From Bacillota bacterium (GTDB lineage: Bacteria; Bacillota; Bacilli; Bacillales_B; DSM-18226): a stretch of 13,399 nucleotides of DNA. The stretch covers positions 1-13,399 of the forward strand of contig JAUZQA010000039.1 of the NCBI GenBank assembly GCA_030705665.1, read 5' to 3'. A program made the position numbers and the translations under genes. This document shows positions 6,755 to 13,399 of this stretch, one piece after another. Every line of letters begins with the position of its first letter. Position 1 is the first letter of the stretch. The notes beneath the pieces are model-generated. The model searched no databases. It saw nothing but the letters and a program-made list of their open reading frames with translations, and was not told the origin of the DNA.

Positions 6755-8344
6755 TTACACAATATGGTTGTTTTGAACTATTGATCGATATTCATTAGGA
6801 GTAATTCCTTCAACTTTTTTAAACAACTTACGAAAATACTTATCATCTTGGTATCCAATCATGCTAGCAATTTCATAAACTTTCAACTGACTGTTCGTTA
6901 GCAAATATTTTGCTTTTTGCATTCTTAAATTCACTACATAATCGGAAATATTTTCTTTAAACTCCTGTTTAAATTTCCTTGAAATATACTCTCTGCTCAA
7001 ATAAAAACGATCAGCTATTTCCTGCAATTTTACATCCCGGTCGTAATTGGTTTGCAAATATTTTTCAATCTCATAAATTGATTTCTGGCTTTCCTGATGC
7101 TTTTGCCGCTTTACTATTTTTAGAAAAAGTGAAATCTCCCTTCTTTTCCTTTTTAGAAATTTATCCAGCTGAAACACACCGTTTTCATTAAAGAACCTCC
7201 CAATCTGTGCTTCTGCTTCCTGTGAATACGTCAAAGAAATGTTGAAATGCTTAAGCCATCGATTACATATTACTTGATATTCTTTTACCAATTCCATCAG
7301 CTGTTTTAATGATAAGAACTTCATTTCCTTAAATTTTTGTAATATATCCTCAAATATTCCTTCAAAAGCTCCCATTTCACCAGCTTGAACGGCTAATTCA
7401 ATATCAGAAGCGTACACCAGAAGATTAAGATTGTTCTCTTGTTGACTTTCTTGCCTATATACTTTGTTTTCTGTATCACTTAAAACATTACTGCTTAATA
7501 AAACTTGTTTGGCATGATGATAAGAATCCATCAAGTTGGTATTCTTCACAGGAATACCCAAGAACATCGGGCAGCGAATGCCAAGATGTTTTTGTAAGGA
7601 ATTATATATTTGAGCGAATAGAGTTTCTATTTGCTCAAAATTACTCCAAAATATTATTACCATTTCACCTTTATTGGACAAATAACGAAAACCAATACCA
7701 CAATCATACTTACTTAAAAATTCATTAATGACGTTTAAAACAGTAAAATATGCCAAGTCTCTATCGCCTTGAAAAGCATCCATGATTCTACTACTCATTG
7801 GCACTAATCCTACTTCATACTTTTGGGAATCATGGAATCCAAGCTCTTTGTATAAATTTGTATTAATTATATTATTGTTCAAAAACTGAGTGAGCTTTCT
7901 ATCCCGGTAAACCGGCTTCATTTCATTTATTAATTGGTAGGTGTTCTTGTTTCGACTTCGGTTTACCTCTTCTTTTTTCCATTCCTTAATAGCTTTTTCT
8001 AAGGTTTGATTTAATATCTCGGGGTCAATCGGCTTCAACAGATAATCAAAGCTGCCAAATGTAATAGCCTTCCGCATATAATGATAGTCATCGTAACCAG
8101 TTACAACAATTGTCTTGCTGTTAGGCTGGTTCTCTTTAATCCACTCTAAAAGCTGTGTTCCATCTATTTTTGGCATCTTCATATCGGAAAAAATGATTTC
8201 AGGGCGATATTTTTGAATTAGTTGGATGGCTTCATCCCCGTTTCCAGCCTCATAAATTTTATCGATACCTAACCCGTCCCATTCACCAAGCAGTTTAATC
8301 CCTTCACGAACATGCAGTTCATCATCGACAATGATTACTTTCAT
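6755..8344 (-). CDS. YesN-type response regulator with AraC-family DNA-binding domain
   Basis: Cytoplasmic transcription factor of 529 aa, the usual length for long YesN-like regulators. The receiver domain covers about 1-120, with acidic pocket Asp7/Asp8, phospho-acceptor Asp54 (IIFSDMKMP), switch Thr82 (VVTGYDDY) and Lys104 (LLKPID). A middle region of about 300 residues has no motif I can name. Two AraC helix-turn-helix units follow, at about 438-462 (LQEIADRFYLSREYISRKF) and 488-522 (YEIASMIGYQDDKYFRKLF, then GITPNEYR). ATG at 8344 overlaps the histidine kinase stop codon (ATGA), and GGGGG at 8355-8359 within the kinase gene is the ribosome binding site. Proteins of this kind usually activate an adjacent sugar-transport operon; the obvious target is the alpha-glucoside operon immediately downstream, and perhaps the divergent lipoprotein gene. 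Confidence 0.93.
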   Translation of the reverse strand: MKVIIVDDELHVREGIKLLGEWDGLGIDKIYEAGNGDEAIQLIQKYRPEIIFSDMKMPKIDGTQLLEWIKENQPNSKTIVVTGYDDYHYMRKAITFGSFDYLLKPIDPEILNQTLEKAIKEWKKEEVNRSRNKNTYQLINEMKPVYRDRKLTQFLNNNIINTNLYKELGFHDSQKYEVGLVPMSSRIMDAFQGDRDLAYFTVLNVINEFLSKYDCGIGFRYLSNKGEMVIIFWSNFEQIETLFAQIYNSLQKHLGIRCPMFLGIPVKNTNLMDSYHHAKQVLLSSNVLSDTENKVYRQESQQENNLNLLVYASDIELAVQAGEMGAFEGIFEDILQKFKEMKFLSLKQLMELVKEYQVICNRWLKHFNISLTYSQEAEAQIGRFFNENGVFQLDKFLKRKRREISLFLKIVKRQKHQESQKSIYEIEKYLQTNYDRDVKLQEIADRFYLSREYISRKFKQEFKENISDYVVNLRMQKAKYLLTNSQLKVYEIASMIGYQDDKYFRKLFKKVEGITPNEYRSIVQNNHIV

Positions 8345-10167
8345 GTTTTTTGAACCCCCTTGCTGATTAGAGTTGGCAGTTTAATGATAACCGTAAATCC
8401 GCTGTTTTCAGAACTTTTTATAATCATTTCAGCATTGTGCTGGTAGTATATCTGTAAACGATCATAGATATTTTTCAATCCAATAGATTCCCGTACCGAC
8501 TCATGCTTGAAGTCTTTCCCAGTTAATTCTTCTTGAATCCTTCTTAACTGCAGTTCGCTAACCCCTATTCCATTATCATCTACGGTAATAGATACGGTTT
8601 TATTTTTAAGCAATGCTGCCTCAATAAGAATATGTGACTTTTCTTCTTGCTGATCAAACCCATGCTTGAAACAGTTTTCTACAAGAGGCTGTAAAATCAT
8701 TTTGGGCACGAGAATGCCTTCTGCGTCCTCTTGGATATTTAGTTCAAACTCAAAGTTTTCTGCAAACCGTTGTTTTTGCAGCGCTAAATAGGATTTTACA
8801 TGTCCAATTTCCTGCGATAACGGTACCACATCCTCATTTATGTTCATACTGTATCGCATTATTTTTGATAAGGAAGTTAACAATGAATAAACTTGGACTG
8901 CTTTATGCTTTAATGCTAACGTACCAATAGACTGAAAGGCGTTATAAAGGAAATGGGGATTTACTTGTGATTGTAATACTCGCAATTGGGTAGATTTATT
9001 TTCAATTTCGAGCTTATATTCTTTCTCAATCAATTCATTGATTTTTGCAATCATCAATTTAAAGTGCCTGCCCAGCATTCCAAATTCATCATTCCCTAAT
9101 GAGTCAAAATCCGCATGAAACTCTCCTTTTTCTACCCTCTTCATATTAGAAATCAATACCTTTATAGGAGCAGTTAACTTTAATGAAACAGCCATAGTGG
9201 CAAATACCACCACAACTAGTGTGAAAATCCCTATTAAAATATTGATAATAACCGTTTCTCTAGCACTTTGATAAAGAACACTGTAAGGAATTCTCTCCAC
9301 TATATACCAGCCCTTGCTTGGCCCGCTATCGGAGAACTTTTCATGAATAATAACGCCTGAGAATTTGGGGTCACTCCAACTCAGGCTTCTGCTCGAGGAA
9401 GCCTCCTGCTTTACTTTTCGAAACCACTTCTCATTATTTTTTGAACCAATCAGTTTCCCGTCAGATGAGTAGACAATGATTCCATTTTGATTCATAATGT
9501 ACAGATCTTCTTCATTTTCTGTATATAAACGGTCCGCAATTTCTTTTAACTTTGATAGATTTATATCAATAGACAAAAAACCTAAAAACTTATCTGAAGG
9601 AATATCCCTTATAATATTATGGAAGCTTAAGACATCGGTCTTCTCAGATTCAGGAATAAAGGATAAATGATTATAACTATAAATCTCATGAGGAGGTTCG
9701 ATTACAGTAAACTCCTTGGAACGAATCAATTTTGCATAATAAGGCTGTGAGAAGACATCATTGTACGTTCCCCTGCCACTTAATGTTGAGTGATAGTTGG
9801 TAAAAGAATCATGTCCATTGTCGATATATAGATGCATTTGTTCAATTTCAGGACGTGTGTTATATAAGTAAATCAACATTCTCCGTATTTCTTCCTGATT
9901 GTTGATTAAGTCTTCGGATATCCCCTTGCTCATGACATTCATAAACGGAGTGTATTGGTAGAGACCCATCGTCATCATTGATATGCTCTGCAAATAAGCT
10001 GTAATATCATCTTTTCCTTTTACAATTGAGTCATAGTTTTTTGAAACAAATTGTTCATTCAGTGATTTTGCTGTTTGATAATAAGTAATGGCGATTGATA
10101 AACCAAAAGGGAGAATGGTTGCAAGCATCAAAAAGAGAATCAATTTTTTGCGTATACTCCACCCCAT
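8341..10167 (-). CDS. YesM-type sensor histidine kinase
   Basis: Membrane sensor kinase of 608 aa. Transmembrane helix 1 is at about 8-29 and helix 2 at about 305-328. Between them is an extracellular sensor of roughly 275 residues, of the dCache/Cache kind by its size and place. A HAMP linker follows (about 325-380). The His_kinase domain has its phospho-acceptor His405 in QVNPHFLYN. The ATPase domain has the N-box Asn498 (PLVENCFKHGF), the G1 box DNGIG (531-535) and SIGLKNIYDRL (561-571). All key residues are present. ATG at 10167 has only a weak GGAA ribosome binding site at 10173-10176; starting later would remove helix 1. It is the first gene of the kinase-regulator operon and divergent from an orphan sugar-binding lipoprotein, which suggests sugar sensing, possibly through that protein. 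Confidence 0.93.
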   Translation of the reverse strand: MGWSIRKKLILFLMLATILPFGLSIAITYYQTAKSLNEQFVSKNYDSIVKGKDDITAYLQSISMMTMGLYQYTPFMNVMSKGISEDLINNQEEIRRMLIYLYNTRPEIEQMHLYIDNGHDSFTNYHSTLSGRGTYNDVFSQPYYAKLIRSKEFTVIEPPHEIYSYNHLSFIPESEKTDVLSFHNIIRDIPSDKFLGFLSIDINLSKLKEIADRLYTENEEDLYIMNQNGIIVYSSDGKLIGSKNNEKWFRKVKQEASSSRSLSWSDPKFSGVIIHEKFSDSGPSKGWYIVERIPYSVLYQSARETVIINILIGIFTLVVVVFATMAVSLKLTAPIKVLISNMKRVEKGEFHADFDSLGNDEFGMLGRHFKLMIAKINELIEKEYKLEIENKSTQLRVLQSQVNPHFLYNAFQSIGTLALKHKAVQVYSLLTSLSKIMRYSMNINEDVVPLSQEIGHVKSYLALQKQRFAENFEFELNIQEDAEGILVPKMILQPLVENCFKHGFDQQEEKSHILIEAALLKNKTVSITVDDNGIGVSELQLRRIQEELTGKDFKHESVRESIGLKNIYDRLQIYYQHNAEMIIKSSENSGFTVIIKLPTLISKGVQKT

Positions 10168-10181
10168 AATAATTCCGGTTA

Positions 10182-10211
10182 GTTTTAATAATGAAACTGA
10201 AATATTAAAAC
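10182..10211 (-). repeat. inverted repeat just upstream of the kinase start codon
   Basis: GTTTTAATA (10182-10190) and TATTAAAAC (10203-10211) form perfect 9-bp arms with a 12-nt spacer. In the kinase message the stem would end about 6 nt before the weak GGAA ribosome binding site. Alternatively it is a protein-binding site in the divergent control region. The spacer holds the short direct repeat TGAAAC/TGAAA. Structure seen; role unknown. Confidence 0.5.
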
Positions 10212-10231
10212 CAACCCTCCCCCCTGCCTTG

Positions 10232-10272
10232 TATAATTAGTTTGAAATATATTTTTTTCATTGTAACATAAT
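10232..10272 (+). promoter_or_regulatory. candidate promoter(s) for the orphan lipoprotein gene in the divergent region
   Basis: The 147 nt between the kinase and lipoprotein starts must hold divergent promoters. On the plus strand there is a perfect TATAAT at 10232-10237 without a recognisable -35. There is also TTGAAA (10242-10247), 16 nt from TAACAT (10264-10269). Neither is a strong sigma-A promoter, so an activator may be needed. I could not pick a convincing kinase promoter. A C-tract at 10219-10224 makes the minus strand locally G-rich. Confidence 0.3.
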
Positions 10273-10314
10273 TTTAACTCAATCTTTTAATATGTATTTT
10301 TGGGGGAAAAACAA

Positions 10315-11613
10315 ATGGATCTTAAGATGAAAAGGTTTTTATTATTTGGCTTTTTATCTGCTTCAATTCTACTTGCGACAGCCTGTTCAAATAGCCATAG
10401 CATTTCCAATTCCAGCAATAAGAATGAAAAAAATAAGGAAGTTGTCGTCAGCATCTTCCAAGAAAAAGTAGAAATTACTGACCAGCTAAAAAGACTAACC
10501 AATGAATATACGAAAGAACACCCAAATACAAAATTTACTATCCAAACGGTCGGTGGAGGGGCTGATAGTGCCGCTGCACTAAAAGCACAGTTTGCTTCAG
10601 GATCTCCACCGGATATTTTCACAAGCCAGGGTTATCAAGATGCTGAAATATGGAAAAATAAATTAGAGGATTTATCCGATCAGCCCTGGATTAAAGATGC
10701 GTACCCAGATGTATTAAAGCCAATGACAATCGCTGGGAAAGTATACGGACAGCCTATGAACCTCGAAGGTTACGGGTTTATTTACAATAAAGCTATATTT
10801 AAAAAAGCAGGCATTACTGAGCTTCCAAAAACCTTTTCTCAATTGGAGGAAACCGCCAAAAGGCTACAATCCAATGGATTTACCCCTTTTTCAGTTGGGT
10901 ATGCGGAATGGTGGGTCTTAGCCAACCATGGCCTGAATATACCATTTGGCATGCAAAAAGACCCCAATGCTTTTATTGAAGGATTAAACAACGGTACAGA
11001 AAAATTTAAAGGAAATTTACAATTTGAACAGTATTTTAAACTTTTAGACTTAACGGTTAAATATGGCAATAAAAATCCTTTAACAACTGACTACAATTCA
11101 GAAGTTACCCAATTCGCCAATGGACAAACGGCGATGATTCAGCAAGGAGACTGGATACAGCCAATTCTTGATAAACTTGCACCCGAAATGGACATTGGCA
11201 TTCTTCCAATTCCATTAAGTAACGATCCAGTTGTTTCTGACAAACTGCCTGTAGACGTACCCAGCAACTGGGTCATATACAAAAATGCCCCAAAAATTGA
11301 AAAAAATGCGGCAAAAGATTTTTTAAATTGGATGGTTTCTTCAAAAGAAGGAAAAGCAGCAATGGTGAATGATTTAAAATATATTCCCGCATTTAAATCC
11401 ATTCCAGTAAATGAAAGTGATATTGGTCCATTGGGCGCTGAACTTATCAAGTATTCCAAAGAAGGAAAGACCTTCCAATGGCAATTCATGAAATATCCGG
11501 ACGGTGTTGCCCAAGAATTCGGTTCAGAGCTACAAGCCTATATTGCTGGAAAGGTTTCAAAAGACGCGACGTTGGAAGCGATGGATAAAATCTGGGCAAA
11601 ATTGAAGAGATAA
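10315..11613 (+). CDS. orphan sugar-binding lipoprotein (SBP family), paralogue of the 5284-6597 product
   Basis: Extracellular solute-binding lipoprotein of 432 aa. A KMKR-led hydrophobic leader ends in the lipobox LATAC with the lipidated Cys24, followed by a Ser/Asn/Lys linker. It aligns by eye with the operon binding protein along its length: EGYGFIYN against EGMGLVYN, the NGQTAMIQQGDW segment against KGESAILFNGDW, ILPIPL against FMPVPI, and KDFLNWMVSSKEG against EKFLNWLVYDKAG. ATG at 10315 is chosen because GGGGG at 10302-10306 lies 8 nt upstream; a TTG at 10300 would overlap that site. It is a single-gene unit, divergent from the histidine kinase and closed by its own terminator, with no permease gene beside it. 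It may feed ligand to the neighbouring permeases or act as the ligand-presenting part of the sensor system. Both roles are inference. Confidence 0.9.
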   Translation: MDLKMKRFLLFGFLSASILLATACSNSHSISNSSNKNEKNKEVVVSIFQEKVEITDQLKRLTNEYTKEHPNTKFTIQTVGGGADSAAALKAQFASGSPPDIFTSQGYQDAEIWKNKLEDLSDQPWIKDAYPDVLKPMTIAGKVYGQPMNLEGYGFIYNKAIFKKAGITELPKTFSQLEETAKRLQSNGFTPFSVGYAEWWVLANHGLNIPFGMQKDPNAFIEGLNNGTEKFKGNLQFEQYFKLLDLTVKYGNKNPLTTDYNSEVTQFANGQTAMIQQGDWIQPILDKLAPEMDIGILPIPLSNDPVVSDKLPVDVPSNWVIYKNAPKIEKNAAKDFLNWMVSSKEGKAAMVNDLKYIPAFKSIPVNESDIGPLGAELIKYSKEGKTFQWQFMKYPDGVAQEFGSELQAYIAGKVSKDATLEAMDKIWAKLKR

Positions 11614-11660
11614 AAAACAAAACACCAATCCTTTATAAAGGGTTGGTGTTTTGTTTTTTT
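11612..11660 (+). terminator. strong rho-independent terminator after the orphan lipoprotein gene
   Basis: A stem of 23 pairs (11612-11634 with 11637-11659, one G-U, counted to a minimal loop) begins within the TAA stop codon. It contains CACCAA paired with TTGGTG and ends in a run of seven Ts (11654-11660). The A-run on the other side makes it potentially bidirectional. It isolates the lipoprotein gene from the aldolase operon. Confidence 0.92.
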
Positions 11661-11699
11661 ATAGCGAATTCACCTCTGAATCATAAAAAAGGTTTTGAT

Positions 11700-11725
11700 A
11701 TTATGAACATATTCATGTTCATAAT
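11700..11725. promoter_or_regulatory. perfect 11-bp inverted repeat, candidate operator of the aldolase/uxuA operon
   Basis: ATTATGAACAT (11700-11710) and ATGTTCATAAT (11715-11725) are exact inverted copies separated by 4 nt. The spacing of centres suits a dimeric repressor. There is no U-run and no gene end here, so it is not a terminator. It lies upstream of the aldolase gene and overlaps one of two candidate promoters. The binding protein is unknown. Confidence 0.65.
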
Positions 11726-11758
11726 TTATATTTTCTGTCAAGTTTTTAATGGTAAAAT
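11704..11758 (+). promoter_or_regulatory. candidate promoters of the KDPG aldolase/uxuA operon
   Basis: Two options are visible. P1 has -35 TGAACA (11704-11709), a 17-nt spacer and -10 TATATT (11727-11732), and would be covered by the 11700-11725 inverted repeat. P2 has an extended -10, TGGTAAAAT (11750-11758), with no good -35, and would start transcription just before the palindrome at 11769-11786. Sequence alone does not decide between them. Confidence 0.4.
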
Positions 11759-11768
11759 TCAACTTCAT

Positions 11769-11786
11769 ATGCTAGTATACAAGTGT
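11769..11786. promoter_or_regulatory. GntR-like operator palindrome
   Basis: The 18 bases match 15 of 18 positions of the gluconate-operon operator as I recall it from B. subtilis (ATACTTGTATACAAGTAT), including the uninterrupted core GTATACAAGT. It sits immediately downstream of the P2 extended -10, a place where a repressor would block transcription. This suggests a GntR-family regulator responding to a gluconate or hexuronate intermediate. The regulator gene is not in the window. Confidence 0.55.
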
Positions 11787-11859
11787 CTGATTGAATTGGA
11801 GAAAAAATTCCATGAGACTGGTAAAGTATGAATATACAAAAATACACGAGGTGAAACCA

Positions 11860-12507
11860 ATGCTACAAAAATACGAAGTATTAAAAGAAATGCACGATAA
11901 TTACTTAGTTGCAGTGGTCCGCGGCAAAAATAAAGAAGATGCAGTTGAAATTTCCAAACAAGCATTTAAAGGCGGCATTCGTTCACTTGAGGTCACTTTT
12001 TCAACACCGGGAGCTGAAGATGCGATTGCTGAACTATCCCGTTATGGAGACCCTCAAATGATTGTCGGTGCAGGAACCGTATTGGATGAAGAAACAGCAA
12101 GAATCGCCATCATGAAAGGTGCCCGTTTTGTTGTCAGCCCTCACTTTGATGGTGCCATTGCAACAATGTGCAATCGATATGCGATTCCATACTTGCCAGG
12201 CTGCGGCTCCGTTACCGAAGTTATGCAAGCACTAACATTTGGGGTAGATGTCTGCAAACTTTTTCCTGGAAGCCTCTTGGGACCTTCCTTCATTAAAGAT
12301 GTTAAGGGTCCGATCCCACATGTGCAATTAATGCCATCGGGCGGGGTAAGTCTTGACAATATTGATAAATGGGTTAAAAATGGAGCATTTGCAGTTGGGA
12401 TTGGCAGTGCACTGACAAAGGGTGTAACTGAGGGTGACTATAGTTCCGTTCAAAAGGTCGCCAAAGAGTTTGTCGATAAACTGGCATCAATTAAGGCCGA
12501 ACAATAA
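11860..12507 (+). CDS. kdgA: 2-dehydro-3-deoxyphosphogluconate (KDPG) aldolase
   Basis: Cytoplasmic class I aldolase that cleaves KDPG to pyruvate and glyceraldehyde-3-phosphate, the last step of hexuronate breakdown; members often also act on 4-hydroxy-2-oxoglutarate. It is 215 aa, the usual size. Visible residues are VVRG (19-22), the catalytic Glu44 (SLEVTF), GAGTV (70-74), the Schiff-base Lys133 (CKLFPG) and the phosphate-binding PSGGV. Lys133 falls at the same number as in E. coli Eda, and Glu44 is within one residue of the E. coli position. ATG at 11860 is favoured by GAGGTG at 11848-11853. An in-frame ATG at 11812 with GGAG at 11798-11801 would add 16 residues and cannot be excluded. 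It is followed after 68 nt by uxuA, so the two probably share a message. KDG kinase, needed between them in the pathway, is not in view. The symbol eda is equally used. Confidence 0.92.
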   Translation: MLQKYEVLKEMHDNYLVAVVRGKNKEDAVEISKQAFKGGIRSLEVTFSTPGAEDAIAELSRYGDPQMIVGAGTVLDEETARIAIMKGARFVVSPHFDGAIATMCNRYAIPYLPGCGSVTEVMQALTFGVDVCKLFPGSLLGPSFIKDVKGPIPHVQLMPSGGVSLDNIDKWVKNGAFAVGIGSALTKGVTEGDYSSVQKVAKEFVDKLASIKAEQ

Positions 12508-12575
12508 TAGAATACACGGTCTTCATTTTCAGACCAAGCATTTTGCAGGATCTATACAAGAGGAGGGGAAACAAA

Positions 12576-13399
12576 ATGGAATTGGGTTTTCGCTGGTACG
12601 GACCAACTGATTCTATCCCATTGGAGAATATCCGCCAAATCCCAGGGATGAAAGGGATTGTCACTGCTATTTATGATATTCCAGTTGGTGAGTCTTGGCC
12701 GTTGGAAAAAATTAATGAATTAAAAAATACGGTAGAAGAAGCCGGACTACATATTTCTGTTATTGAAAGTGTTCCTATTCATGAGGATATTAAAATTGGT
12801 CTTCCAACTCGAGACAGGTACATTGAGAACTATAAAGAAACGATCCGCAATCTTGGTAAGGCCGGGATTCCAGTAATCTGTTATAACTTTATGCCGATTT
12901 TTGACTGGACTCGTTCGGAGTTAGACTATCGATTACTAGACGGCTCAACGGCCTTAATTTTTGAAGAATCAGTTGTTGACAAAATGGATCCGTTAACAGG
13001 GGAATTATCACTTCCTGGTTGGTATACAAGTTATGAAAAAGAAGAACTTCAAACATTATTTGATCACTATAAAAATGTCGATCATGAAAAATTATGGGAA
13101 AATCTTGAGTATTTCTTAAAAGAAATTATCCCTGTGGCCGAGGAAGCAAACGTCAAAATGGCTATTCACCCGGATGATCCGCCATGGGATATCTTTGGTC
13201 TTCCACGGATTATTACAAATAAAGAAAATCTGGATAGATTTATTGGCCTTGTCGACAGCCCTAATAACGGCTTAACAATGTGCAGTGGTTCTCTGGGTTC
13301 AGATCCAAAGAACGATTTCCCGGAAATGCTGCGCTATTTTGGAAAGAAAGGCCGTGTTCACTTTGTACATGCCCGTAATGTTAAGCATACAGGCGGAAG
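12576..13399 (+). CDS. uxuA: D-mannonate dehydratase, 3' end outside window
   Basis: Cytoplasmic metal-dependent enzyme that dehydrates D-mannonate to 2-keto-3-deoxygluconate in glucuronate catabolism. The 274 visible codons represent about three quarters of a protein usually near 360 aa in Bacillus. Diagnostic segments are GFRWYGP (4-10), [13 protein letters not shown] (63-75), CYNFMP (102-107), IHPDDPP (197-203), [11 protein letters not shown] (232-242) and FVHARNV (263-269). His198, Cys236 and His265 correspond to three of the known metal ligands; the fourth, an Asp, would be beyond the edge. ATG at 12576 has an excellent AGGAGGGG ribosome binding site at 12561-12568. The 68-nt gap after the aldolase gene contains only a small 5-bp hairpin (12518-12535). 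Its product, after phosphorylation by a KDG kinase, is the substrate of the upstream-encoded aldolase. Confidence 0.95.
   Translation, partial: MELGFRWYGPTDSIPLENIRQIPGMKGIVTAIYDIPVGESWPLEKINELKNTVEEAGLHISVIESVPIHEDIKIGLPTRDRYIENYKETIRNLGKAGIPVICYNFMPIFDWTRSELDYRLLDGSTALIFEESVVDKMDPLTGELSLPGWYTSYEKEELQTLFDHYKNVDHEKLWENLEYFLKEIIPVAEEANVKMAIHPDDPPWDIFGLPRIITNKENLDRFIGLVDSPNNGLTMCSGSLGSDPKNDFPEMLRYFGKKGRVHFVHARNVKHTGG

Noticed and set aside
10300..10314. TTG start giving a 437-residue form of the orphan lipoprotein
   Set aside because: The TTG overlaps the GGGGG ribosome binding site that serves ATG 10315 and has none of its own; the later start gives a normal lipoprotein leader.
11643..11831. 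62-codon open frame on the plus strand between the orphan lipoprotein and the KDPG aldolase
   Set aside because: It begins inside the terminator stem, runs through the inverted repeat and the GntR-like palindrome, has no ribosome binding site and overlaps the aldolase upstream start. The DNA is better explained as control region.
12518..12535. GGTCT/AGACC hairpin between the aldolase and uxuA genes
   Set aside because: Only five pairs with an 8-nt loop and no U-run; too weak to call a terminator or regulatory element.

Overview
The window looks like chromosomal DNA from a low-GC Gram-positive bacterium of the Bacillaceae type. The grounds are AT-rich sequence, strong GGAGG-type ribosome binding sites, lipoprotein signal peptides, rho-independent terminators with U-tails, a ROK-type glucokinase with the Bacillus-type zinc motif, and a CcpA (cre)-like site. 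Genus cannot be fixed from the sequence. No mobile element, CRISPR array, tRNA or rRNA is visible.

Layout. (1) 1-591, minus: N-terminal 197 residues of an ABC-2-type exporter ATPase (COG4586-like), running off the left edge. (2) 730-6597, minus: a five-gene alpha-glucoside operon, in transcription order sugar-binding lipoprotein, two CUT1 permeases, GH13_31 alpha-glucosidase and glucokinase (glcK), ending in a terminator at 667-708. A cre-like site and a weak promoter lie upstream of the first gene. Hairpins sit after the binding-protein gene and after the glucosidase gene. (3) 6755-10167, minus: a YesM/YesN-type two-component system, with the histidine kinase first and the AraC-type response regulator overlapping it by 4 nt, then its own terminator. 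(4) 10315-11613, plus: a second sugar-binding lipoprotein, divergent from the kinase, without permeases and closed by a 23-bp terminator stem. It is paralogous to the first binding protein. (5) 11860-13399, plus: KDPG aldolase and the 5' part of mannonate dehydratase (uxuA), a hexuronate-catabolism operon. It is preceded by a control region holding a perfect 11-bp inverted repeat and a GntR-like palindrome.

How it fits together (inference). An alpha-glucoside is bound outside the cell by the lipoprotein and imported by the permease pair. Power would come from an ATPase encoded elsewhere (MsmX type), because no MalK-like gene is present. GH13_31 hydrolyses the sugar in the cytoplasm and GlcK phosphorylates the glucose. 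The kinase/regulator pair probably senses the sugar, perhaps with the second lipoprotein as ligand-presenting partner, and activates the transport operon, with CcpA adding catabolite repression. The KDPG aldolase/uxuA operon is a separate pathway that would be induced by hexuronate intermediates.

I do not see a clearly new system. The points most worth following are the second, permease-less binding protein beside the sensor kinase, the Ala200 specificity signature in the glucosidase, and the layered operators ahead of the aldolase gene.
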